Below the pieces are notes generated by a model. It worked only from the letters and a program-made list of their open reading frames with translations, searched no databases and had not been told where the DNA came from. Of a stretch of DNA of 64,000 nt, positions 23,480 through 33,680 are shown piece by piece. The DNA comes from Hanleya hanleyi (taxonomy: Eukaryota > Mollusca > Polyplacophora > Lepidopleurida > Hanleyidae). The stretch spans positions 97,517 to 161,516 of the forward strand of contig JAVTVY010037326.1 of NCBI GenBank assembly GCA_036873755.1, written 5' to 3'. Numbering within the stretch: the stretch's first letter is position 1; each line of letters starts with the position of its first letter. A program made the translations under genes and the position numbers.

Positions 23480-25540
23480 CCAAAAGAAGACAAACCAATT
23501 GTACTTTTGTGATTGCACTTGTTCCATATTACATATTTCCATGAGGCATTAGTGGTCAACAAATTCAGCACGTGTTCACGTTAAAATAGAACGTTTCGAT
23601 TAACCCAAGACATTATTTGCTTCGAAACAAACATATTTACATTGATAAATACTTTCTTGTGTCAGTTACGTTGTATTATCACATGGAAGGGTCAGGGAGA
23701 TGGTGGGCGGGGTTGGTGGAGGGTTTGGACTCGTGTCCTTTTGTCTGTGAATCTTTTGCTTCCTGAACGCTTCCTGCGGCAATAAAAATGTCACTCCTCT
23801 GGATGGGCAGCGATGTAGAGCCATTCGGTATCAAGGCAAAGGACCTGGTACGTTAAGGTAGACAAACCGCCACAGATGTGGTACGATTGTAGATGAAAAA
23901 TGAAACTTAAAATATGAAATGCTCGTCTCGAATAGCATAAACTATGACATTTTCTTGAACTGTCTTTGAAATATTAGGAGCATGAGTGTCATTGTTTCTT
24001 AACAAGGACTCTCCAAAGTGGTAAGTTTGTGTGAAATTGGCAGTTTTGAGTTGAAAATGCACGGTTTGCCTATCTGTAAATATATGAAGATAAACTATAA
24101 CCACAAAAATATTCACACACAACAATTCTCTTTTGAATCCTTAGTTGTCCAGCAAATCACGTTTTGGATATCGTTTATCTTCATGTAAAAAATGAAATTG
24201 TATGGAATATTGTTTTGGTCATTTGGTGTTCAATATCAAATACGATAATTGGAGTAATGTTGTTTATGCGAGTATGAGCCTGACGAATGAATAGAGGCGC
24301 GGGAGTAGTTTTTATTTTGATTGATGCTGGTTCGAATCCCAAAATTTTAGTCAAAAATCTTTTTAAATAGTTTTATGATTTTTTTTTACTTTTCACCATA
24401 ATTGCAATATATATGTGAATATTTGTTTGTGAAAGAATGAGTGAAAATGTCAAAATGTCAAGATATAGTATTCAACAAATATTGTGAGGTTTTCTCATCC
24501 CGTGCTAGCTTTGTCCGTGTGATCAGAGGGTTAGAGATTTGTACACAACAATATCAGTTAGTCGTATCAAAAGCTCGTTTTGTGCGTTGAATTCGCACAT
24601 ATATATATATCCATGATGAAGAATATTTATTACCCGTTGGGAAGCAGGCGATATCAACAACGGTCTTGCCGTTATGTTCCTGGGTGAAAATGACTATGGA
24701 AAATTTTAGAGAAAAATATTGAAAAATCTGTAAAAATAAATCTCTTTCATAATGCAATCGTTTCATAATGCCCTCTGGAGTTTTAGGTCGAATAACCGAA
24801 TATGAAAAACCCGACAGACATTTGTATATTTTTATATTATATTATATCAAATTACTCAGTTGAACCACGGATTTGTATCAGCGTATTAATATCCAGTTTA
24901 ATACTAGATTCAGGTGTACTGTTAAACTAGCCATATTATAGATATCTCATAGTACATGTAGATCTAATAGACTGATTACGACGTACGTACACATGCATGT
25001 GTGCTTTTAATATAGATATAATTAAAATATTTTTTGAAAGCTGACAACAACGACCACCGAAAGCCAACAGAAGATTTACCTTCATTGGACCTCTGACGCT
25101 TCTGTGAGAAGAAGTTTTTCAAAGTTGCTTGGCGCTTCATGACAATGATTTATAAAATACATGTCAAGTGATATTCGTGGCTCGGTAAAACTTCGCAGCA
25201 GACGAAATAACCTCTATTCTCCGATCAAATGATTTGCTTCCTTCATGCATCGTGGCATATACAGCTCGCCTGACGCGAGATTCTGGGATTTCGGTAGCCT
25301 TCCGCAATACCACCGGCTAACAGCGACCAGCATGATCACGAGGGTTCTCGAATAGGGAAGCGTGGCGTGGACTATTAGGGAAAACATGGCGGAGCTACCT
25401 GGAAACGTATAATGCCGACATATTTTGGCAAGTACCATTAAAGTTACTGATATTTTCGAGTGCTGGGCGCATCATTTTTTTTTGCTTCAGTGCTGGACGG
25501 CCGAAGTTAATCCCAGGCGCTTAAAAGTCACAGTAAAGCA
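23480..25540. other. Intronic stretch with no recognised feature
   Basis: Generic AT-rich sequence. An isolated B-box-like string occurs near 24328, but no A-box, cloverleaf or tail accompanies it. The minus-strand ORF at 25214-25438 has no recognisable motif. Confidence 0.35.
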
Positions 25541-25544
25541 TACA

Positions 25545-25800
25545 GCCAAGGGTTCCCGATAGGCATGACAGTGCACTCGAGTCAATAAAAAATTAATTAT
25601 AAATCAAATTTTCATCAGAATTCGATCAGCTCAGAACTTGCTGGTAACAATGCCCTAATGCACGTTCATGCCAAAAATCAAGGTTCTAATGTCAACGGTT
25701 CTCCTTAATTTGCCGACGAAAGGATTCGGATGGACTGACTGACTGACTCACTCACTCATTACCGGACAATTTGCGATCTGTAGCCTACTTCGTAGGAATA
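25545..25800 (+). repeat. CCTACTTCGTAGG-type dispersed repeat
   Basis: Contains the shared blocks 'gccaaaaatcaaggttct', 'gacgaaaggattcggatgga', a GACT/CACT microsatellite-like run, 'attaccggacaatttgc' and the palindromic end cctacttcgtagg at about 25786. Other copies lie at 27625, 28070, 29150 and 55020. Confidence 0.55.
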
Positions 25801-26567
25801 TTTTCCAAATGAAAAAAATATATATATATTTCATGAAAATGTATCCTGGTAACGATGTAATAAAAGCGTGCTGCAGCTTCGTCAGTTTATAGAACATTTG
25901 TTTCGTTTTTTTTTAATTTGTACTAACGCTCTACCCATTACGCCTCAGGGGTTCCTGGCCGAAATCTGTTTTTTTTCTAGCCTCTTCATTTCTTTTTCTA
26001 TTTCTTTTCTATTAGGTGAACCGGACTGTAGTTACCGCGGACGCTGGGGGCTTCCATAGTTGTGAAAGCACTCATAGTCCGCCAGATGCCATGGTCTTTT
26101 ATATGAGAAGGGACATTCAGATCCAGATTCCAGTGGACACGAGCGGTATCAGAACACTGGGTTCTGCTGATAGGGGGACAACTGCTTACAAGGGAGGAAT
26201 ATCGCATCTGGATCTGGGTACCCGAAGGACAGAGCACCCATACTCAGATGCCATCGTTCCCGGGTCCTCATCTCTGGAGGACCACGGATGCGCATCCACA
26301 CCGGGAATGAGAGAGCTTTTCACGCAGTCTTGAAAAATGCAGCCGTTGTGCACAGAAAAATTTGATCAAACCATTTTTAATGGTACTAAAACCCATATAA
26401 TATAATTTACAGTTTGGTAAAACATATGCGTGCGGCGGCATGGGATTTAAATTATGCAGACAATCCATAATCATGCTTGTGTTGTCAAATTCGCATCCGA
26501 CATCAAAATGCAGAAAATATACTGTTCAATTTGAGCCTCTAGTAAATAGAAAAATAGTCAAACATAC

Positions 26568-26603
26568 CAAGAAGGAATCCGGCGGCCGCTTGTAAGACTA
26601 ACA
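26568..26603 (-). CDS. Exon 2: hydrophobic core of signal peptide
   Basis: This 36-base exon lies between an acceptor with a good pyrimidine tract (tgtttttcag) and a donor CTTG|GTATGT. It is phase 1 in and phase 1 out. Together with exon 1 it reads ...LCI-VLVLQAAAGFLL, a typical h-region followed by small residues suitable for signal peptidase. The last base plus exon 3 gives an aspartate, so the mature chain would begin close to DDGPQC. The phase match at both ends is the main reason to believe it. Without transcript evidence a different upstream exon cannot be excluded. Confidence 0.52.
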
Positions 26604-26966
26604 CTGAAAAACACAAATTAGATCTTACAACAGTGAAGATATCCCACTGTGACAAATTTGTTGTTGGATGTTTAGTATTTGTAAATATGAAACTTGAATC
26701 AGTCCAAATACGACGAGGAAAATAACACATGCTTGCCATTGCTCATAATCATATTCTCTTAATCCTGTGTCCCTTTCGTGAACACATCGCACATGAATTT
26801 ATCAATTAATCAAGATAATAATTTAACTGAGCAACGAAGTTCGAATTTACATATTATTCACATCCGATTTATATATAACCACGTGCGACATTCGTATGTA
26901 CTGTAACAGCAAAATATCTGACAATGTAAGATATTATAGTTTTTGAATAGTCCAGTTTAGACATAC

Positions 26967-26997
26967 CGATACACAGGCACTCCAATTCTCTTGCCAT
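26967..26997 (-). CDS. Exon 1: start codon and first half of signal peptide
   Basis: Reading leftwards, an ATG at 26997-26995 opens ten codons (MARELECLCI) plus one base, then a donor ATCG|GTATGT. The single leftover G is completed by the first two bases of exon 2 to give a valine codon. The peptide is basic at its start and turns hydrophobic, as expected for the n-region of a signal peptide. This exon is too short to be found by ORF length; it is supported only by the perfect phase match and the continuous hydrophobic core it makes with exon 2. Upstream promoter and 5' UTR boundaries are not identifiable. Confidence 0.5.
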
Positions 26998-27624
26998 GTC
27001 GACGTAATTTCAGTCAGATGCCGTTTGCGTTGGAGAACAAATAACGGTTGCGCTTAGACTTCGGTGCTATAATAACCTGACATTGGATCTGTTAGATAAG
27101 AGTCTAGGTCACCAGCTGTTGATTTCAGAAATAATATTTGATAATTCCAGCCAAAGAAATACCAGCATTTTTACCATGTCAGCCTGTATTCGTTTATTCT
27201 GACCTAGACGAGAAGATCCGGGTTGAACACTTTCTATTGAAACCCGGACAAAGTTGTAACAGTAGATAGCAAAACGACCTTGCAATGGAAAGAGTTTTGC
27301 TATACAATCTCCAGGTTGGGGTATTTCTCTCTAGCTCGAGTTTGCTATAGCCCTAAGATATCGCGTTATACTCATAGGAAATCGTGAGTCAAAGGAGGAC
27401 AGGGCCAGAGGAAACTCGAGTTGAATGTTCTCTTGTATTCTTTTCTTTTCAAATTCTTCCTTTCCGATGCGAAGAGTGTAGACACAACTATGGTCCCAAT
27501 TTCTGTTACTGGCCCAATTTCTGTTACATGTATTTCTCAGACAGGAAGTTCGTGCAATTGTTCCATTTTCAATATGTGTAGCGTTCAATCTTCTTGTCTC
27601 AAAAAGTCTTTCAGTGTATTGAGT

Positions 27625-27800
27625 GAGTGAGTCAGTCTATCCGAATCCTTTCGTCGGCAAAATAAGGAGAGCCGTTGACATTGGAACCTTGATTTTTGGC
27701 ATGAACGTGCATTAGGGGACTGTTACCAACAAATTCTGAGCTGACCTACTATTGAACTGACCTACTAAAATTTGACCTACTTAAGTGACCTGTAACATTG
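27625..27800 (-). repeat. CCTACTTCGTAGG-type dispersed repeat, minus strand
   Basis: Reverse-oriented copy with 'gaatcctttcgtcggcaaaa', 'aaccttgatttttggcatga' and 'tctgagctgacctact'. The palindromic end is not clear here. Confidence 0.5.
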
Positions 27801-28069
27801 CGCTTGGACCCCCAAGTCATCTTCCTCGAGGTATCCGTGTATTGCTATGCATATCTCTCGCTACAACTATGGCTATAACCTTTGATATCCTCTCCATACC
27901 GTTAACATTACCCACAAATTCCCTATACCTTTCCCTCCATTGTTTTTCCTATATCTATAGCAGTATCCAGGTCACCGGACGTGACGTCATCCAGCCTCTA
28001 CATTTCCCTTCACATATTCCCCTTCACATATTCCCCCACCGCCACCAAATATCCTAAGAGATTTACGAT

Positions 28070-28255
28070 TTATTCCGAATCCTTTCTCCGTCAAAATAAG
28101 GAGAACCGTTAACATTAGAACCTTGATTTTTGGCATGAACGTGCATTTGAGGACTGTTACCAGCAAGTTCTGAGCTGACCTACTTTTGATGAAAATTTTA
28201 CCTACTTTGGTGACCACCCTACTTCGTAGGTCCTGTGACGTTAGTCACACTACTC
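28070..28255 (-). repeat. CCTACTTCGTAGG-type dispersed repeat, left member of an inverted pair
   Basis: Reverse-oriented copy ending in 'ccctacttcgtaggtcctgt' and 'gacgttagtcacac'. The mirror-image copy begins at about 29150, so the roughly 900 bp between them is framed by inverted repeats. Confidence 0.55.
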
Positions 28256-28894
28256 GTGTGGATAGTCCGAAAAATATAGATGAACGATTAATGAACGATT
28301 AATAATTAATAATGAAAGTTTTAAAGATGCGAAAATTCAAAGTGGTGCCTATTATTTCAATAAATCACGGACATCACTCCTCAGTTTGCTGGTATTAAAA
28401 TCGTTATATTTTGGAACCAGTAAATCAAATAAATAGAAAGGGTGGGTACAGAGAGATATAAAGTAAAAGAAGAATCGAGTGGATGATGTCGTCTGTGTAC
28501 AATTTTTGTCGGTCTGTTTTGGTCAGGTTATATTGGTAAAAATTCACATTGCACTTGTAATCGCGTGGATGATTCATTTGTCTTTGTGCAGCTTCGTGCG
28601 CGCAAAGACGCCCAGAAAAAAAATTGGGGAAACCATGGGCGTCGTCGGGATTTATCCGGAGGGGGTTGTTTCTTATGCTCACGCATCAGCGTGACCAGCA
28701 CTGTGACGTCCAACATGGGAAAATACCGTGCAGCTGGGCGCTGAGAAGGAGCCCTTCGAGACCAATGACTTCCCTGACGAGATCCCTGAGAAATTTGCGC
28801 CTGTAACAGTGCTTGAAGTGTGTATCAGGGTACAGGATGGCATGCTACGTCCTACATGGCGCGAAAGTTAAAGGATCAGATTGAAACAATCGTC

Positions 28895-28935
28895 AGTTGA
28901 ACGCGACTTACACCTTAATTCTCTCTCTCTCTCAG
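28895..28935 (+). mobile_element. LINE tail tip
   Basis: Short piece 'gaacgcgacttacacctta' plus TC repeats; only the extreme 3' end of the LINE family is present. Confidence 0.45.
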
Positions 28936-29146
28936 TTCGGTGGAATCTCAAAGGTAACGCATCTGGTCTTGTTTAGGGTTAAGTATTCTGTTTCCGGACT
29001 ACCTGACTACGGCGCTGTTCCATTCTTATTATCGTCATCCTTATGCTGTATCTGTTGTTCTTTGTGTGCACTGTCTGTTTCACAAAGAAATCGTAGAGTT
29101 TTTAAAGTTTCCTGTTTTCTGTTCTTGGTGTAATACTTTGAGACAT

Positions 29147-29475
29147 GGCAGTGTGACTAACGTCACAGGATCTACGAAGTAGGGTAGGCATTAGGATTTC
29201 GACGCGAACTGAACTCTTGGAAATCCCCCCCCCCCCCCAGTTAAAATCCTGCCTATATTAAGACGGGCACTGCCCAAGTCAGAATCAGCCAGAAATTTTC
29301 ATCGAAAGTACGTCAGCTCAGAACAGTCCCCTAATGCACCTTCATGCCAAAAATCAAGGTTCTAGTGTCAACGGTTCTCCTTCTTTTGCCGACGAAAGGA
29401 TTCGGATGGACTCTCACTGACTCGCTCACTCATTACCAGACAATTTGCAAATGAGAGCCTACTTCGTAGGAATAT
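29147..29475 (+). repeat. CCTACTTCGTAGG-type dispersed repeat, right member of an inverted pair
   Basis: Longest copy: it starts 'gtgtgactaacgtcacagg', includes a run of about 14 C at 29227, the shared central blocks, and ends 'gcctacttcgtaggaatat'. Both ends carry the 13-bp palindrome or its near match, which suggests a short non-autonomous element. Confidence 0.55.
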
Positions 29476-30154
29476 CATCATCCCACAGACAGGCACCCTC
29501 GTGCTCCCAGTCACACATGATAGATATCAATACATAATTTAGTAAATGAATAAATAAATACAGATGTTCGGTATAACCTCGAGTTTACTGCCCCTGCTAG
29601 TAAACCCAACGATTAACATCCCCTATTATTGCTTCTGATGGTGTGTCTTTTAGAGAATGATTGTTGTTTGGTGTAACCTGTGTTTAGCAGTCCATTAAAG
29701 TATGAATTTGACCAACGTTACTATTTTTGATAACGAGCCAACAAATCGATACTCCAAAAAATAACTAAACACAATTTAGTATATCGTGACTTTCCAGTAC
29801 CATGAAAACCTGTTACTGAAAACAGTAACACATATTTGAAATTGATTTTAGAAGTGACTTGAAGAAGTAAAGAAGAAATATTTCGACTACCGTACATGAT
29901 TTATTCCCCTTAGCTGAAAGAACCATGACGTGTTTTGGGTCACCTTTTCGCTTCCAAACGAAGGATTTCGACATATTGTCAGAAGGCTACAATTCTGGAC
30001 ATGTAAAGCCACTGAAAATGGTTTAAGTTAATTAGCCACATTCCGTGAGAAGTTCGAGTATTGTGATCTAGTTGCGTGGAAACTAAGATAGAGAGGTAAT
30101 CGACAAAAACATTACGTAATTGTTGCCTATTCAGCTTTTGGAAAACGCGTAGAT

Positions 30155-30280
30155 TTTAATGTATGTACATGTTTTTGGTGTGTTGTGTTGATTACTTCTG
30201 GATTGCTGGGTAGGTGTTTGTGTTGAAATACTTTGAATTTTGTTTGATCGTCGCTAAAAAGCTGAAATATTGCTGAAGGC
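30155..30280 (+). mobile_element. LINE 3' tail fragment
   Basis: Variant tail with 'ggtgtgttgtgttgattact' and 'gctgaaatattgctgaa'. The same variant occurs at the end of the LINE at 47370. It stops just before the CRE-like site at 30284. Confidence 0.5.
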
Positions 30281-30283
30281 AGA

Positions 30284-30683
30284 TGACGTCATAATGGCGA
30301 TATCTCGGGAACTAAGACGGATAGAGACTCGTGGCTTACGGCGTCGTATTCCTCTCGTATAGATGCACGATAAAGTTCCTATACAATTTTATCGCCCGGC
30401 GTTAACTTTCGCCGCAATTAGACGATAATCGGTATCACGTGATTCGGCGATTTCTCGCAAAATAATCGACATACGCCCACGCTGTTTGCGGCGTTGTATT
30501 CCTCGTGTAGGGGTCTACCGTAAAGCTCCTATACGAATTTATCGTATCTCCGTAAGTTTCGCCTCTATTCGGCGTCGAAATACGCTCAGTTTACTTACTT
30601 AACCGGACATGGAATGCGTCCACGCGAAAATTAGGTCGACCGTCACATGGTCAACTGATAAAATGGCCAATGCGTATATAAAG
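30284..30683 (+). promoter_or_regulatory. Putative promoter of the PC4-like gene: CRE, E-box, CCAAT, TATA
   Basis: TGACGTCA lies at 30284-30291, CACGTG at 30436-30441, a CCAAT at 30666, and TATATAAAG at 30675-30683, 56 bases before the first ATG. Two diverged copies of a roughly 85-bp block ('gcgtcgtattcctc' and 'ttcctatacaattttatcg' versions) sit between. The intact homologue at 63031 has the same order of CRE, E-box and TATA. The roles are inferred from motif identity and position. Confidence 0.5.
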
Positions 30684-30738
30684 ACTTCTGATGCGCTTCT
30701 CACTTTATTCTACGACTGTCGCACCTGTAAAAGCCAAT

Positions 30739-31790
30739 ATGTATCGACTAATGAGTAATCTATAAGTGAGGGGTGAAGGAAATTCTCCTCCAGTAACATT
30801 TCAACGTTTACGACATAATGGGCAGATTATAAAACCTTATGGTGTTGCCATACGACTGACGAGAGATGGGTGGTTTTCATTCAAACAATTCCTGCCTAGA
30901 GTGGATAGAATGATTCAGGCTAAAGAGACGGTTGAAACTCCATTCAAGCTGCAAGATAATATATATATTAGCATTGCAGCATACGAAGGGGAATGGTTCG
31001 TCCACATAAGAGAGTGGTTCCTAAAATCATCAACCAGCGAGTTGAAACCAGGTCGGAACGGACACACGCTGAACACGAAAGGCTGGGATATGTTGAAAAA
31101 ACTCATTCCTATCATTGAGACCAACGTGATTGAAATAGAACAATGTCCCATCAGCAACGAATTCAACAAGTCTATCACAGGACCAATTCTCCCACCTACA
31201 CCAGTTGAATCTGCCGCGAGTGATCTACCGAGCGAGAATTTGGACATTTTACACCGCAACCAAATGGAACAGTTGCATTGTGACACGTGCAATCATATGG
31301 GGGCGGGATTACTTCACCGGTGAAAACTCAAACAATGTGAACAGTAGAAGAAAGACTAAACCGTTGTATAAACTGTGTGTCCGCCATACCTCGTCAAACA
31401 CCTCTTCACGACATTCTATGTAGTTATACCTATGAGAGAAATTTTTGCATTCCTTTAGAAACCGTTGAACGCATCATGTCGGCAGAAGACAATCTTGACT
31501 ATGTAGATATGTGGATTAAATTTTATCGATACCAGAGTAGAGCTTACCTAAAGGAGGAAATTTGTGAGATTGGGGGACAGAGAGTGCATTCACCTCCAAA
31601 CTCTCTTATTGCACAAGGCAACAGTACTGTGAACTCGACTAACAAATCACGTACAAGAGAAATGACAGTTGAACGAATTTCACCGGCACAGCGAGTTGTA
31701 GAGCAGGCTAAAGCAGAACTCTGTAGACAGCGTCACAAAGTAAACGTGCAAGCGCCAGTAAAGGGAACGCGGAAAGAGGAGGAGGAGGAG
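30739..31790 (+). pseudogene. PC4-like domain / CxxC protein gene, broken copy
   Basis: The first ATG (30739) gives eight codons and then TAA at 30763. The rest of the frame to 31323 is open and reads IRLTRDGWFSFKQFLPRVD, LQDNIYISIAAYEGEWFVHI and KPGRNGHTLNTKGWDML. The last pieces follow the transcriptional coactivator PC4/p15 fold pattern (VHIReW ... kPgrnGitLn..W..L), a ssDNA-binding domain. The C-terminal part continues in another frame from about 31338 with RCINCVSAIPRQTPLHDIL, then an acidic GAG-repeat tail. So there is a stop near the N-terminus and a frameshift before the CxxC region. Relative to the inverted copy it also lacks 54 bp in frame at about 31243. The ORF beginning at 30766 starts at GTG, which is not a credible eukaryotic start. 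Confidence 0.6.
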
Positions 31791-32680
31791 GAGGAGGAGG
31801 AAGAGGGAGAGGAGGAGGAAGAGGTAGAGGGAGAGGAGGAGGAGGAGAAGGAGGAGGAAAGGAGGAAGAGCATATACCCTATACTTTATACTATACGGTA
31901 TATGCTCTTCCTCCTTTCCTCCTTTCCTCCTCCTCCTCTTCCTCCTCCTCCTCCTCCTCCTCCTGCTCCTCCTCCTCCTCCTCCTCCTCCTCTTTCCGCG
32001 TTCCCTTTACTGGCGCTTGCACGCTTAATTGGTGACGCTGTCTACAGAGTTCTGCTTTAGCCTGCTCTACAACTCGCTGTGCCGGTGAAATTAGTTCAAC
32101 TATCATTTCTCTTGTACGTGATTTGTTAGTCGAGTTCACAGTACTGTTGCCTTGTGCAATATTAAGAGAGTTTGGAGGTGAATGCAATCTCTGTCCCCCA
32201 ATCTCACAAATTTCCTCCTTTAGGTAAGCTCTACTCTGGTCTCGATAAAATTTAATCCACATATCTACTTAGTCAAGATTGTCTTCTGCCGACATGATGC
32301 GTTCAACGGTTTCAAAAGGAATGCAAAAATTTCTCTCATAGGTATAACTACATAGAATGTCGTGAAGAGGTGTTTGACGAGGTGTGGCGGACACACAGTT
32401 TATACAACGGTTTAGTCTTTCTTCTAATGTTCACATTGTTTGAGTTTTCACCAGTGAAGTAATCCCGCCCCCATATGATTGCACGTGTCACAATGCAACT
32501 GTTCCATTTGGTTGCGGTGTAAAATGTCCCACATAGAGACGTCGTCCGCTTCATCGTATGAATATCCACCATTATCATTCACCAAATTCTCGCTCGGTAG
32601 ATCACTCGCGGCAGATTCAACTGGTGTAGGTGGGAGAATTGGTCCTGTGATAGACTTGTTGAATTCGTTGCTGATGGGAC
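31145..32680. repeat. Large imperfect palindrome (arms ~735-785 bp, 18-bp spacer)
   Basis: The left arm, 31145-31878, and right arm, 31897-32680, are inverted copies of the 3' half of the PC4-like gene. They start at 'gtcccatcagcaacgaattc' and its complement and meet around an 18-bp AT-rich spacer at 31879-31896. The arms differ by the 54-bp indel and scattered substitutions, so this is not a simple read artefact of recent origin. GAG repeats on one side face CTC repeats on the other. Confidence 0.75.
31970..32680 (-). pseudogene. Inverted partial copy of the PC4-like/CxxC gene
   Basis: Minus-strand copy of the C-terminal half. It keeps the 18 codons missing from the plus copy (NDNGGYSYDEADDVSMW). 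It shares the frame break after CNHMGAGLLH and has an additional stop before MWIKFYR. It lacks the PC4-like N-terminus because the palindrome begins downstream of it. Confidence 0.6.
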
Positions 32681-32765
32681 GTTTTTGGCATTTGAGTAGA
32701 AAGAGCTCTATCGTTTCTTTTTCGTTGTTGCATGAGGTGCATACTGGTGATTTATTCTTCGATAT
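32681..32765 (-). mobile_element. LINE ORF2 C-terminal zinc-motif fragment
   Basis: Minus-strand reading SPVCTSCNNEKETIELFLLK followed by C is the cysteine-rich motif found at the C-terminus of many Jockey/I-type ORF2 proteins (C..C...ET..h.l..C). It abuts the end of the palindrome. Confidence 0.45.
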
Positions 32766-32930
32766 CGGCACGGGTTCGAGCCCTGGTTCATATGTGGAAG
32801 TTTGTCAATTACTTGCCGACTTGCGGTGGTTCTCTCCGGGTACTCAGGCTTCCTCCATCAAACTTGAGTGTCACCATATGAGTGAAACAACCTTGAGTGT
32901 GACATTAAACTAACCCCCCCACCCCCTATT
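32765..32930 (+). mobile_element. tRNA-derived SINE
   Basis: Contains a pol III B-box-like string (gggttcgagccc at 32773), the body 'ggtggttctctccgggtact' and 'caggcttcctccatc', and the 3' tail 'gtgacattaaact' before a C run. The A-box end is not distinct, so it may be 5' truncated. Confidence 0.6.
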
Positions 32931-33194
32931 CTTGACTAGCATAACTGGAATCCACAAATCCGTTTCTTCCCCATCCAGAATTCTATGTAACCATGGGACA
33001 CGGTTTATTTTTAATAATAAAATTCAGTTCCTTGGTTCCTAATCCTATATCCATGCCAGGTGCAGTTTTGGAGAGACTGTCTTTGACTGTCCTACCGGCG
33101 GCCTAATTTTCGCTGACATTAACGCGCGTGAGTATCCATGCTAGACCTATCTCAATGTCATTGTCTCGTATTTGTGTACATAGACTTTCTGTTT

Positions 33195-33585
33195 CGATGA
33201 AGCCATAACCAGGCGATGTAGAATCGGTCATACACGATTACCTCACGAACACTTACTAAAATAAAAAGAGCCGGTCCCAATGTGTATTCCATGCCACGAA
33301 GATCTCACAGTGAAACATATTCTTGTCGACTGTATAGATTTTAAGATTGCAAGAGATTCTTTTTATCGAGCGACTACTTTGGAAGATCTTTTTGGTCGGG
33401 TGAAGGAGGACTGTGTCTTTGGTTATTTGAGAGAAATCGGTTTGTTGGATAAGTTTTAATGTGTGTATGTTTTAATGTGTTGGATTACTGCGTTATTAAC
33501 TTGAAAACTTATAATTTTGTTTGATCATAGTTGTATAGCTGAAATATTGCTGAACGCGACGTTAAACCTGAATTCTCTCTCCAGT
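33195..33585 (+). mobile_element. LINE 3' end copy
   Basis: Uninterrupted version of the C-terminal ORF2 and tail region seen elsewhere, ending 'gctgaacgcgacgttaaacc' and a TC run. It is the reference that shows the nested insertions at 5600 and 21180. Confidence 0.65.
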
Positions 33586-33680
33586 TTATGTATGAGGCCA
33601 GGCATACTGTCGGACTAAAACTGATCGCAGATATATTAATTAATGTCGGAAGCCATAAAGCATTCTTTGGCTCTACTACA

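Larger units (their letters stand above)
1..26997 (-). other. Ly6-like/MEGF-type EGF extracellular protein gene, 5' eight exons (hand-built gene model)
   Basis: Eight minus-strand segments join into one open frame: signal peptide, a small Ly6/LU-like cysteine cluster, then repeated 8-cysteine EGF modules. Every proposed intron has GT...AG ends, each acceptor follows a T-rich or plausible tract, and phases agree throughout (1, 1, 0, 1, 1, 1, 1). The gene runs off the left edge, so any transmembrane and cytoplasmic part is not seen. Intron 2 is about 20 kb and holds most of the transposons between 6.9 and 26.5 kb; further phase 1-1 exons could hide there. The family resemblance is to MEGF10/11, scavenger receptor class F and similar lophotrochozoan surface proteins, which act outside the cell in recognition or adhesion. 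The exact function is unknown. Confidence 0.6.

Noticed and set aside
24300..24360. Possible tRNA or SINE head from a B-box-like 'ggttcgaatcc'
   Set aside because: No A-box, cloverleaf stems or SINE tail nearby; one 11-bp match can occur by chance.
31377..32060. 227-codon plus-strand ORF with poly-Glu then poly-Pro
   Set aside because: It starts at GTG and runs through the centre of a palindrome. Glu codons come from GAG repeats and Pro codons from the mirrored CCT repeats. Only the first ~140 codons reflect a real (broken) gene.
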